From Streptomyces katrae (GTDB lineage Bacteria > Actinomycetota > Actinomycetes > Streptomycetales > Streptomycetaceae), in contig NZ_JNZY01000077.1 of NCBI RefSeq assembly GCF_000717655.1, forward strand, positions 1 to 11,589: a stretch of 11,589 nucleotides of DNA, written 5' to 3'. The position numbers and the translations under genes are program-made. Positions 1-5,463 of the stretch are shown here, one piece after another. The notes under the pieces are model-generated. The model saw only the letters and a list, made by a program, of their open reading frames with translations. It made no database searches and was not told the DNA's origin. Position 1 is the stretch's first letter. Each line of letters begins with the position of its first letter.

Positions 1-9
1 GGCAAGTGA
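1..9 (+). CDS. 3' end of a further small secreted protein gene (Gly-Lys-stop)
   Basis: Only the last two codons and the stop are inside the window: GGC AAG TGA, giving Gly-Lys-stop. The same nine bases end the complete small secreted protein gene at 4155-4163, and the terminator that follows here (28-80) is clearly homologous to the one following that gene. The likeliest reading is that a paralogue of the 141-residue secreted protein lies immediately to the left and ends here. The nine-base match alone would be weak; the matching terminator carries the argument. No more of the protein can be seen. Confidence 0.55.
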   Translation, partial: GK

Positions 10-27
10 CAACCACCCACCCCAACC

Positions 28-80
28 CGCCCCACACAGCAGACGCCGGAGAGGCCCACCGCCCCTCCGGCATCCGCATG
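28..80 (+). repeat. 3' module repeat, left copy
   Basis: Aligned by eye with 4175-4228, this stretch is identical at 46 of 54 columns, with one single-base gap. It starts in the C-rich run after the stop codon and runs through the terminator hairpin to the CCGCATG just past it. Beyond base 80 the similarity stops. The intervening bases 10-27 do not align convincingly with 4164-4174. Confidence 0.75.
42..74 (+). terminator. Hairpin terminator of the left-flanking gene copy
   Basis: The core stem is GCCGGAG (45-51) with CTCCGGC (65-71). An A-C mismatch (52/64) follows, then GGC/GCC closing a CCACC loop (56-60). Outside the core, C44 and A72 do not pair but GA/TC (42-43/73-74) do. There is no T-run, as is usual for actinobacterial terminators. 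It is a weaker version of the perfect 15-bp stem at 4190-4222. It lies between this plus-strand gene end and the convergent PfpI-family gene. Confidence 0.6.
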
Positions 81-315
81 CACCACGACAACCCACGGGA
101 CGGCGATCTGAACCGGCCGTCGCCCCGCCTGGTAAGGCCGACGGGCGCGGGAGACCCGTTCCCATCCCGCGCCGTACGCGGAGCAGGTCCGGCGGCAGCT
201 CGCCCTCGAGGGCGAGGCCCGCGTCCGCGAGCTCCGCGCCGAGCGCCGGGGCCGTCATCGCCGCGCGAACCTCGTCCCACGACCCAGGATCCGGCCACCA
301 CGGGGGAGTTCGGCG
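81..315. other. Intergenic stretch without a supported gene; possible coding relic
   Basis: I find no gene with a convincing start, RBS and family resemblance here. The minus frame that continues past the PfpI-family stop stays open to the window edge. From about 306 down to 155 it reads like coding sequence (WWPDPGSWDEVR, then ATG at 258-256, then LEGELPPDLLRVRRG) before turning into low-quality codons. The plus frame from 136 also stays open and reads as an Arg/Glu-rich helix. High GC makes both weak evidence. A degraded gene tail is possible but not assignable. Confidence 0.3.
141..175 (-). terminator. Candidate hairpin downstream of the PfpI-family gene
   Basis: An inverted repeat pairs ACGG(G)CGCGGGA (141-152, one bulged G) with TCCCGCGCCGT (165-175) around a 12-nt loop, giving an 11-bp GC-rich stem. 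It lies about 140 bp beyond the stop of the minus-strand PfpI-family gene and between two convergent genes, so it could terminate either. No T-run follows on either strand. It could also be an incidental GC-rich repeat. Confidence 0.35.
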
Positions 316-924
316 TCAGCGCAGGGCGGGCTCGCCCGCCCGGACGGCACTCATCACGCGCTCGACCGTCTCCTGCTGCTCACCGACCGGGGCCGCGTAG
401 CCGATGGAGCCGCGCGCGGCGTCCTCGCCGAGCGTCCGGGCCATCACCCATGCGGCGAGGTACTGCGAAGCCAGGCAGCCGCCGGCCGTTGCGATGTTGC
501 CCTCGGCGTGGAACGGAGCGTCCAGCACGGTGACGCCGAAGTCCTCGACGAACGGGCGGCTCGTCATGTCCGCGCAGACCGGCATACCGCCCAGCAGCCC
601 GAGCCGTGCGAGCACCAGTGCGCCGGAGCACTGGGAACCGATCAGCTGTCGGGCGGGGTCCAGGGGCAGCATGGCGAGCAGCCGGTCATCGGCGATCACG
701 TCGCGGGTCTTCACCCCGCTCCCGATCAGGACGACGTCGGCCTCGGGGATGAACTCCATCGGGCGCTGCCCGCTCACCTCGACGCCGTTCATCGAGGTGA
801 CCACGGGTGTCGGTGTGGTGATGAACGCCTCCAGGCCGTCCTTGCGGCAGCGGTTGATCAACGCGGAGGCGATGAAGCTGTCCAGCTCGTTGAATCCGTC
901 GAAGGTGACCACGGCTACCTGCAT
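316..924 (-). CDS. DJ-1/PfpI family protein
   Basis: This 202-residue protein has the single-domain length and fold signature of the DJ-1/PfpI (class I glutamine amidotransferase-like) superfamily. The N-terminal strand is VAVVTFDGFNELD (residues 3-15). ADVVLIGSG (62-70) is followed by the nucleophile-elbow segment IGSQCSGA (95-102), whose Cys99 is the expected reactive cysteine. A C-terminal NIATAGGCLASQ (143-154) is typical of the family. Members act as glyoxalases, hydratases, proteases or chaperones, and the substrate here cannot be read from sequence. The start was set at the internal ATG (924-922) because AAGGAG (930-935 on the plus strand) lies five bases upstream; a longer in-frame start at 972 has no such site and adds a non-family extension. 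It diverges from the ABC transporter gene across a 221-bp spacer. Confidence 0.88.
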   Translation of the reverse strand: MQVAVVTFDGFNELDSFIASALINRCRKDGLEAFITTPTPVVTSMNGVEVSGQRPMEFIPEADVVLIGSGVKTRDVIADDRLLAMLPLDPARQLIGSQCSGALVLARLGLLGGMPVCADMTSRPFVEDFGVTVLDAPFHAEGNIATAGGCLASQYLAAWVMARTLGEDAARGSIGYAAPVGEQQETVERVMSAVRAGEPALR

Positions 925-1001
925 CGGAACTCCTTGGTTGCGGCGTCGGAGGTCCAGTGTTCCACCGGCCACGCGCTCGCCCCCGGGCCAATCGGCGCCA
1001 G

Positions 1002-1042
1002 GTGGCCTGCCACTCCCGGGACATGGGGCACGGTCCCGTGCC
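1002..1042. promoter_or_regulatory. Two palindromes in the PfpI / ABC transporter divergent spacer
   Basis: Two palindromes lie 13 bp apart in the 221-bp spacer. GTGGC-CT-GCCAC spans 1002-1013, and GGCACGG-TC-CCGTGCC spans 1027-1042 with perfect 7-bp arms. Their size and place would suit operators of a regulator acting on one or both divergent genes. No regulator gene is adjacent, and I see no confident -35/-10 pair around them. The assignment is an inference from position and symmetry only. Confidence 0.35.
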
Positions 1043-1145
1043 GCGGTGAAGTCCGGGCGTCACCCACACGGAAAAGGCTTGGACGGCGCTGACGCGCCCG
1101 CGGGACACTGCGAATTCCGTTCTGACACGAGATCACAGGGTTGCG

Positions 1146-2972
1146 ATGGAATCGTCTGCATCACGAGCGTTACCGCCACGCAAGGGCCCCGTGGTCCTCG
1201 CACTTCGCCACTACGGAAGGGAGTTGGTGCGGCTGCGCCGGCTGACGGCACCCGCCATGCTGATGCCGGCTCTCGGCAACATCGGCATCAACTACATCGC
1301 CCCGCTGGTCGTTGCGAAGCTCGTCGGCCGCATCGCCGATGACTCCACCGCCCCCGCCCTCGGCGCGATGCTCCCGTACGTCCTCGGGTTCGCAGGGGTC
1401 CTTCTGCTCTCCGAGGCGGCGTGGCGCGTCGGCCTGCACTGCCTGAACCGCCTCGACGCCCTCGGCATCGAGCACCTGTACGTGATCGGCATGGACGAGC
1501 TGTTCGCGAAGGACGCCGCCTTCTTCCACGACAACTTCGCCGGATCACTGACCAAGCGGGTCCTGAGCTTCGCCTCCCGCTTCGAGGAGTTCGTCGACAC
1601 GCTGACCTTCTCGGTCGTGGGCCGGTTCGTACCGCTGCTGTTCGGGTCGGTGGTGCTCTGGCAGTACGAACCGCTGCTCGTCGTGGCGCTCCTGGTCATG
1701 ATCACGGTGACGGGGGTGTGCGTACTGCCCCTCGTCCGGCGCCGCCAGGCGCTCGTCAACCGGCGGGAAGAGGCGATGGCCCGGGTGTCGGGGCACGTCT
1801 CCGACAGCCTGATGAACATGGACACGGTCCGCGCGTTCGCCGCGGAGGGGCGCGAGGCCGCCGAGCACCGGTCCCGGGTGGCGCACTCGAGGGCGCTCAT
1901 GCTGCGGTCGTGGGACTACGGCAACCTGCGTATCGACACCCTCGTCGCGCCGATGTCCGTGGTGACGAACGCGCTGGGCCTGCTGCTCGCCGTCTTGATC
2001 GCCGGGGACGGGCACGGGGTGGAGGCGGTCGTGGTCGCCTTCACGTACTACTCCAACGCCACGCGGATCATGTTCGAGTTCAATCAGATCTACCGTCGCC
2101 TGGAGAGCTCGATGACGGAGGCCGCGCAGTTCACGGCGCTGCTCCTGACGTCGCCGACCGTACTCGACCCGCAGTCGCCGGAGCCGGCACCGTCGCCGAC
2201 CCGGGCCGCCGACGTGCGGTTCGAGAAGGTGACCTTCGCCCACGCGGGCGCGCAGCCGCTCTTCGAGGGGCTGGACCTGGCCGTGCCCGGCGGAGCCAAG
2301 TTCGGGCTCGTGGGCCGGTCCGGCGGCGGCAAGACCACGCTCACCCGGCTGCTGCTGCGGATGACGGACATCGACGGGGGCCGGATCCTGATCGGGGGCC
2401 AGGACATCAGCAGGCTGCGCCAACGCGACCTGCGCGGCCTGATGGCGTACGTGCCGCAGGACCCGGCGATGTTCCACCGCACCCTGCGGGAGAACATCGC
2501 GTTCGCCCGGCCCGAGGCCACCGAGGCCGAGATCCGCCGCGCGGCCGAGGCGGCGCACGTCACGGAGTTCGCCGATGCGCTGCCGGACGGCCTCGACACC
2601 ATGGTCGGCGAGCGCGGCGTCAAGCTCTCCGGCGGGCAGCGCCAGCGGGTCGCGCTTGCCCGGGCGATCCTGCGCGACGCGCCGATCCTGCTGCTGGACG
2701 AGGCGACCAGCGCCCTGGACTCCGAGAGCGAGATCCTCGTCCAAGAGGCATTGTGGCGCCTCATGGAGGGGCGGACCGCCCTCGTGGTGGCGCACCGGCT
2801 GAGCACGGTGGCCCACATGGACCGGCTCGTCGTCCTCGACCACGGACGCATCGTCGAACAGGGCACGCACCAGGAGCTGCTCGCCACCGAGGGCGCCTAC
2901 GCAAGGCTGTGGCAGCACCAGTCGGGCGGCTTCCTCGACGACAGCTCCACACGCTCTCCCGACCTGCACTGA
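1146..2972 (+). CDS. ABC exporter half-transporter (fused permease and ATPase)
   Basis: This 608-residue protein has the usual length and order of a bacterial exporter half-transporter: a transmembrane domain (about residues 35-330) followed by a nucleotide-binding domain (about 355-590). Motifs are intact: Walker A GRSGGGKT (390-397), Q-loop Gln438 in YVPQDP, signature LSGGQRQR (494-501), Walker B ILLLDE with catalytic Glu519, D-loop SALD (522-525) and switch His550. Hydrophobic stretches fall near 38-60, 75-92, 158-172, 176-197 and 265-300. It should sit in the membrane and, having both catalytic halves' motifs, could work as a homodimer; no partner gene adjoins it. The cargo is unknown; lipid or drug efflux is common in this subfamily. 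The ATG at 1146 has only a weak SD-like ACAGGG upstream; GTG at 1191 is an alternative start. Confidence 0.92.
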   Translation: MESSASRALPPRKGPVVLALRHYGRELVRLRRLTAPAMLMPALGNIGINYIAPLVVAKLVGRIADDSTAPALGAMLPYVLGFAGVLLLSEAAWRVGLHCLNRLDALGIEHLYVIGMDELFAKDAAFFHDNFAGSLTKRVLSFASRFEEFVDTLTFSVVGRFVPLLFGSVVLWQYEPLLVVALLVMITVTGVCVLPLVRRRQALVNRREEAMARVSGHVSDSLMNMDTVRAFAAEGREAAEHRSRVAHSRALMLRSWDYGNLRIDTLVAPMSVVTNALGLLLAVLIAGDGHGVEAVVVAFTYYSNATRIMFEFNQIYRRLESSMTEAAQFTALLLTSPTVLDPQSPEPAPSPTRAADVRFEKVTFAHAGAQPLFEGLDLAVPGGAKFGLVGRSGGGKTTLTRLLLRMTDIDGGRILIGGQDISRLRQRDLRGLMAYVPQDPAMFHRTLRENIAFARPEATEAEIRRAAEAAHVTEFADALPDGLDTMVGERGVKLSGGQRQRVALARAILRDAPILLLDEATSALDSESEILVQEALWRLMEGRTALVVAHRLSTVAHMDRLVVLDHGRIVEQGTHQELLATEGAYARLWQHQSGGFLDDSSTRSPDLH

Positions 2973-3057
2973 TCGTGAATCCGAGGCAGTGGCCGGTGTG
3001 GCGAGGTCGCGGGCCGCCCGGCTGGGGCGAGGGAGGCGTCGCGGCCGCGGAGGGTCG

Positions 3058-3492
3058 CTACGGGGAGCCGAAGTCCGGGATGGTCAGCGAGCCGTCCTCG
3101 GCCAGGGGGAAGCCCGGGTTGTGGGCGATCTCCCACAGATATCCGTCGGGGTCGGCGAAGCACCCCGCGTAGCCGCCGTAAGCCGTTGCCCCGGCGGGCT
3201 TGGTCACGGTGGCTCCGGCCTGCTGTGCAGCAGTGAGGAGCGCGTCCACATCCTTCGGGGAGCGCAGGTTGTGGGCCAGGACGATACCGGCGAAGCCCGT
3301 TCCGCGAGCAGTGGCGAGGCCGGAGTCCCGTGCGAGCTTTTCGCGGCCCCACAGGACGAGCCCGAGGCCGCCCGCCTGGAAGAAGACGGTCTCTTCGACC
3401 TCTTGCCCCCGCCAGCCCAGGCTCTCGTAGAAGGCCCGGGAGCGCCCGAGGTCGGCGACACCCAGGGTGATCAGACTGACGCGTTGTTCCAT
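3058..3492 (-). CDS. Glyoxalase / VOC superfamily protein
   Basis: This 144-residue protein is a single vicinal-oxygen-chelate domain made of two beta-alpha-beta-beta-beta units. The first has ITLGVADLGRSRAFYESLGW (8-27); the second contains the hallmark GCFADPDGYLWEIAHNP (110-126), where Glu121 is the expected metal ligand. Family members include glyoxalase I, dioxygenases and resistance proteins such as bleomycin- and fosfomycin-resistance proteins. This one resembles the broad lactoylglutathione lyase-like group, with substrate unknown. The ATG at 3492-3490 is the only plausible start, although its SD sequence is weak. It converges with the ABC transporter across 85 bp and diverges from the secreted protein gene at 3738. 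Confidence 0.88.
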   Translation of the reverse strand: MEQRVSLITLGVADLGRSRAFYESLGWRGQEVEETVFFQAGGLGLVLWGREKLARDSGLATARGTGFAGIVLAHNLRSPKDVDALLTAAQQAGATVTKPAGATAYGGYAGCFADPDGYLWEIAHNPGFPLAEDGSLTIPDFGSP

Positions 3493-3572
3493 GATCGGAA
3501 GCTAGCACGCGTTCCAGCGCATTCCCAGGCTGCCGGACCCGCGCCGCCAGGCTTTACCAAGATCGATTCTCG

Positions 3573-3604
3573 GCGTCAAGCCACGTATTCGAGTGGCGTG
3601 ACGC
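3573..3604 (+). promoter_or_regulatory. Conserved interrupted palindrome (operator-like) upstream of the secreted protein gene
   Basis: The arms GCGTCAAGCCAC (3573-3584) and GTGGCGTGACGC (3593-3604) are complementary except for one A/G position, around the 8-bp spacer GTATTCGA. The whole core is identical in the second copy, while flanking bases differ, which suggests constraint on the site. A dimeric DNA-binding protein could recognise it, or it could fold as RNA if transcribed. Its distance from the start codon (about 134 bp) fits an operator or activator site. Confidence 0.6.
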
Positions 3605-3641
3605 ACGTACTCCCGTCGGGTTTATTTGAAGTACGCCCTCA

Positions 3642-3657
3642 CCGGGGAAAACCCCGG
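3642..3657 (+). promoter_or_regulatory. Conserved small hairpin CCGGGG-AAAA-CCCCGG
   Basis: A perfect 6-bp GC stem closes an AAAA tetraloop. The other copy (11567-11582) keeps the stem and changes only one loop base (AAAC). It lies about 80 bp before the start codon, after a conserved GGTTTATT-like stretch that may be part of the promoter, so it could form in the 5' leader RNA. No transcription start can be assigned from sequence alone. Confidence 0.5.
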
Positions 3658-3664
3658 AGGACAA

Positions 3665-3689
3665 AGGGCCGGAATAAACCCCCGGCCTT
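3665..3689 (+). promoter_or_regulatory. Second leader hairpin before the secreted protein gene
   Basis: GGCCGG (3667-3672) pairs with CCGGCC (3682-3687), extended by a G-U and an A-U pair, around the loop AATAAACCC. It lies 48 bp before the start codon. The other copy is cut off by the window end, so conservation cannot be judged. Together with the hairpin at 3642-3657 it would give a structured 5' leader. Confidence 0.4.
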
Positions 3690-3737
3690 ACTGCGGGGCG
3701 GAATACGAACCCTTTTTACACCGAATGGAGAATTACC

Positions 3738-4163
3738 ATGTTCGAGCTCTTCACGACCCGTCGTATCGTTCTGGCCGGAGCTTCCCTGGCGCTGGTCGGT
3801 GGTGGCATCGCCCTCCCCGCGACCGCCATGGCCGCGCCCACCGCCGCCCCGCAGCAGGCCGTCACCCTCCTCCCCCAGGACAGCGCCGACGGAATCGGTA
3901 CCGGCGGCGACGCCAACGCCGAGAACACCACGGTCGGCGGCGAGGCCACGGGCGGCAACGCGAGCACCGGTGTCGGCAACTGCAAGGGCAAGTGCGAGAT
4001 CAAGACCGGCAACGCCACCGGCGGCAACGCCAGCGCCGACGCCATCAACACCGGCGACGCCACCGCCGTAGGCGGCGACGGCACCGGCACCGGCGGCCAG
4101 GTCAACAAGCAGAGCATCAAGAACCAGGTCAAGGAAAACCTGAAGCAGAAGCTCGGCAAGTGA
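3738..4163 (+). CDS. Small secreted Gly/Asn/Thr-rich repeat protein
   Basis: This 141-residue protein belongs to no family I can name. It has a clear signal peptide: MFELFTTRR, then a hydrophobic core (10-29), with likely cleavage after the Ala-x-Ala at 30-32. The TRRIVL segment loosely resembles a Tat motif. The mature part has two similar low-complexity halves rich in TGG, GGNAS and TGDA units (about 54-80 and 90-120) around a short basic loop NCKGKCEI (81-88), whose Cys82 and Cys86 are the only cysteines. The tail (121-141) is a Lys/Gln-rich, probably helical segment ending LGK. GGAG at 3727-3730 is well placed for the ATG at 3738. It has its own leader and terminator, so it is probably monocistronic. 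Parts of its flanks recur at both window ends, suggesting paralogues. A surface or matrix role is possible but unproven. Confidence 0.85.
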   Translation: MFELFTTRRIVLAGASLALVGGGIALPATAMAAPTAAPQQAVTLLPQDSADGIGTGGDANAENTTVGGEATGGNASTGVGNCKGKCEIKTGNATGGNASADAINTGDATAVGGDGTGTGGQVNKQSIKNQVKENLKQKLGK

Positions 4164-4174
4164 GGGCGGGCAAT

Positions 4175-4228
4175 CGCCCCCACACCGCGGAAGCCGGAGA
4201 GGCCCATGGCCTCTCCGGCTTCCGCATG
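4175..4228 (+). repeat. 3' module repeat, internal copy
   Basis: This is the counterpart of 28-80, starting in the C-run after the stop codon and ending just after the terminator. Both the stem and the flanking CACAC and CCGCATG bases are shared, so the match is more than two unrelated terminators looking alike. Confidence 0.75.
4190..4222 (+). terminator. Strong terminator of the secreted protein gene
   Basis: This is a perfect 15-bp inverted repeat: GAAGCCGGAGAGGCC (4190-4204) against GGCCTCTCCGGCTTC (4208-4222), with a CAT loop (the innermost pairs may open). It begins 27 bp after the stop codon and is preceded by a smaller hairpin GGGCG/CGCCC (4164-4168/4175-4179). There is no T-run. It separates the gene from the convergent TetR gene and could serve both. 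Confidence 0.85.
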
Positions 4229-4290
4229 GCCCCACTGTCCCTGGAGCCAGTAGACGATGCCGACTGCCATGCCGGCTCCATGCGGCGCAA

Positions 4291-4932
4291 TCAGTGGCCT
4301 GAGTCGGTGGTTCGCGGCACGCTCCCAACCGGCTCCGGCGCGGCGCCACAAGCGCGGGCACCGAGGACGGCGGTGGTGAACCTCGCCAGCTGATCCCGCA
4401 TCTCCTCACGGGGCGCACCCTTCTCGCCCGCCAGGTACGCGACCAGGTCGGCCCGGGTCGCGGCGAGCAGCGCATGGGCGGTGAAGTCGCCGTCCGCCAG
4501 ACCCGGGATGCGCTGCAGCAGGTCCCGCAGCAAGGCGTGCCAGTGCTCGTAGTGGTCCGTCCCGTACGGACTGCCCGTACCGGCTCCCTCCAGGGCCATC
4601 GCCAGGTGGCGGTTGTCGAGCTTGAAGCACAGGACTGCGTCGAGCAGGGCCGGTACGCGCTCCAGCGGCGGGGTCGCGGGCCCCAGCGGCGGCGGGCCCT
4701 GCTCCACGGCGCTCCACACCGGCTCGAGCCGCGCCTCGTACAGCGCGTGGATCAGCCCGGTGCGATCGCCGAAGGCGCGGAAGAGCGTTGCCTTGCCGAC
4801 GCCGGCGGCTGTCGCGATGTCGGCCATGGTCACTTCTTCGGGGCTCCCACAGTGGGCGAACAGGGCGTCGGCGGCAGCGAAGACGGCCGCCCGATTACGG
4901 ACCGCATCCTTGCGCGGCTTGCGTTCGGTCAT
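4291..4932 (-). CDS. TetR/AcrR family transcriptional repressor
   Basis: This 213-residue protein has the TetR layout. The N-terminal DNA-binding domain contains the helix-turn-helix VTMADIATAAGVGKATLFRAF (34-54) followed by the typical GDRTGLIHALY. A C-terminal helical ligand-binding and dimerisation domain makes up the rest. The ATG at 4932-4930 was chosen because GGAGGG (4943-4948, minus strand) precedes it by 10 bases and the domain begins right after it. The longer in-frame start at 5010 would run through the operators. It diverges from the SnoaL-like/NmrA-like pair with two palindromes between, so it very probably represses that pair and possibly itself. The inducer is unknown. Confidence 0.92.
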   Translation of the reverse strand: MTERKPRKDAVRNRAAVFAAADALFAHCGSPEEVTMADIATAAGVGKATLFRAFGDRTGLIHALYEARLEPVWSAVEQGPPPLGPATPPLERVPALLDAVLCFKLDNRHLAMALEGAGTGSPYGTDHYEHWHALLRDLLQRIPGLADGDFTAHALLAATRADLVAYLAGEKGAPREEMRDQLARFTTAVLGARACGAAPEPVGSVPRTTDSGH

Positions 4933-4950
4933 GGGGGTTCCACCCTCCGG

Positions 4951-4979
4951 TTGCAATACGGACCGGCGGTCCGTATCTT
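4951..4979 (+). promoter_or_regulatory. Predicted sigma-70-type promoter of the SnoaL-like/NmrA-like operon
   Basis: TTGCAA (4951-4956) and TATCTT (4974-4979) are separated by exactly 17 bp, each matching four of six bases of the housekeeping consensus. The spacer is almost entirely the first palindromic operator, so a bound TetR protein would block polymerase directly. The start of transcription would fall near 4986, about 46 bp before the ATG at 5032. Confidence 0.6.
4956..4976. promoter_or_regulatory. TetR operator 1 (perfect palindrome)
   Basis: The arms ATACGGACCG and CGGTCCGTAT are perfectly complementary around a single central G (4966). A 21-bp perfect palindrome beside a TetR gene is very likely its operator. 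It overlaps the -35/-10 region of the divergent operon. Confidence 0.85.
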
Positions 4980-4991
4980 TCCGAGGGAGAA

Positions 4992-5008
4992 GCGGACCGC
5001 TGGTCCGC
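4992..5008. promoter_or_regulatory. TetR operator 2
   Basis: GCGGACC (4992-4998) and GGTCCGC (5002-5008) flank GCT. The shared half-site CGGACC/GGTCCG and its spacing are the same as in operator 1. The centres (4966 and 5000) are 34 bp apart, a little over three helical turns. It lies just past the predicted transcription start, where binding would reinforce repression. Confidence 0.78.
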
Positions 5009-5031
5009 ATCGTACGGGACGGAGGACCCGC

Positions 5032-5463
5032 ATGCCCGCAATCGCCTCACCCGCTGCCGATCTGTACCGCCACAGCCTGCGTCTGCTCCTGGACAAGGAC
5101 ATCGCCTCCTGGGCCGGCCTGTGGGCCGAGCACGGCTTCATGGAGTTCCCCTTCGCTCCCCCGGGGTGGCCCGGGCGGCTGGAGGGGCGGGAGGCCATCG
5201 CCGCCTACATGCGCGACTATCCCGACCACATCGACCTGCACGACTTCCCCGATCTGCGGATCCACGAGACCACCGGCCCGGGGACCATCGTGGTCGAGAT
5301 GCGCGGCGCGGGCCGGGTGGTCGCGACCGGAAGCCCCTTCGACATGACCTACATCGCCGTCGTGACCGTGCAGGACGGGCGGTTCACCTCCTACCGCGAC
5401 TACTGGAACCCGCTCGCCGTCCAGGAGCCCGGCATCGGCTTCGCCGCGGGCGGTGTCCGATGA
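5032..5463 (+). CDS. NTF2/SnoaL-like fold protein (PhzA/PhzB-like type)
   Basis: This 143-residue protein is a single NTF2-like alpha+beta barrel domain. An N-terminal helix (LYRHSLRLLLDKDIASWAGLW, 11-31) precedes EHGFMEFPFAPPGWPGRLEGREAIAAYM (33-60) and a C-terminal strand ending in YRDYWNPLAV (121-130). The latter is characteristic of the SnoaL-like group that includes phenazine PhzA/PhzB proteins. Such domains bind small hydrophobic molecules and act as isomerases, cyclases or binding proteins; the ligand is unknown. GGAGGA (5021-5026) is well placed for the ATG. Its stop overlaps the next start (ATGA at 5460-5463), so the two proteins are translationally coupled. It lies under the divergent TetR operators. 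Confidence 0.88.
   Translation: MPAIASPAADLYRHSLRLLLDKDIASWAGLWAEHGFMEFPFAPPGWPGRLEGREAIAAYMRDYPDHIDLHDFPDLRIHETTGPGTIVVEMRGAGRVVATGSPFDMTYIAVVTVQDGRFTSYRDYWNPLAVQEPGIGFAAGGVR

Larger units (their letters stand above)
3558..3664 (+). repeat. Upstream module repeat, internal copy
   Basis: This matches 11483-11589 with no gaps in a by-eye alignment. A CAAGATCGAT block opens both copies, the 31-nt core 3574-3604 equals 11499-11529 base for base, and the remaining 60 bp match at about 46 positions. The repeat ends only because the window ends, so its true right border is not visible. It contains the palindrome and the first hairpin listed separately and lies 73 bp from the secreted protein start codon, so it probably carries that gene's promoter. 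Confidence 0.9.

Noticed and set aside
404..1342. Plus-strand frame running across the PfpI gene into the ABC transporter
   Set aside because: It is antisense to the PfpI-family gene and then out of frame with the transporter; no RBS and no recognisable domain.
1545..2969. Long open frame on the minus strand, antisense to the ABC transporter
   Set aside because: It is opposite an unmistakable exporter gene with complete motifs; its translation is Arg/Gly/His-rich without any domain. High GC produces such mirror frames.
1421..3172. Long plus-strand frame overlapping the ABC transporter in another phase
   Set aside because: The translation is Arg/Pro/Ala-rich low-complexity sequence with no family features, while the overlapping frame encodes an intact transporter.
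3573..3604. Palindrome as a CRISPR repeat or small array
   Set aside because: Only two copies, almost 8 kb apart, with conserved flanks; there are no spacers and no cas genes.
3558..3664. The two upstream repeats as ends of a transposon flanking the 8 kb between them
   Set aside because: They are direct, not inverted, repeats, no transposase lies between them, and each belongs to its own gene upstream region; paralogous promoters explain them better.
2989..4071. Plus-strand frame covering the VOC gene antisense and the secreted protein out of frame
   Set aside because: It includes the palindrome and hairpins of the module and has no coherent domain; the in-frame alternatives have RBSs and family signatures.
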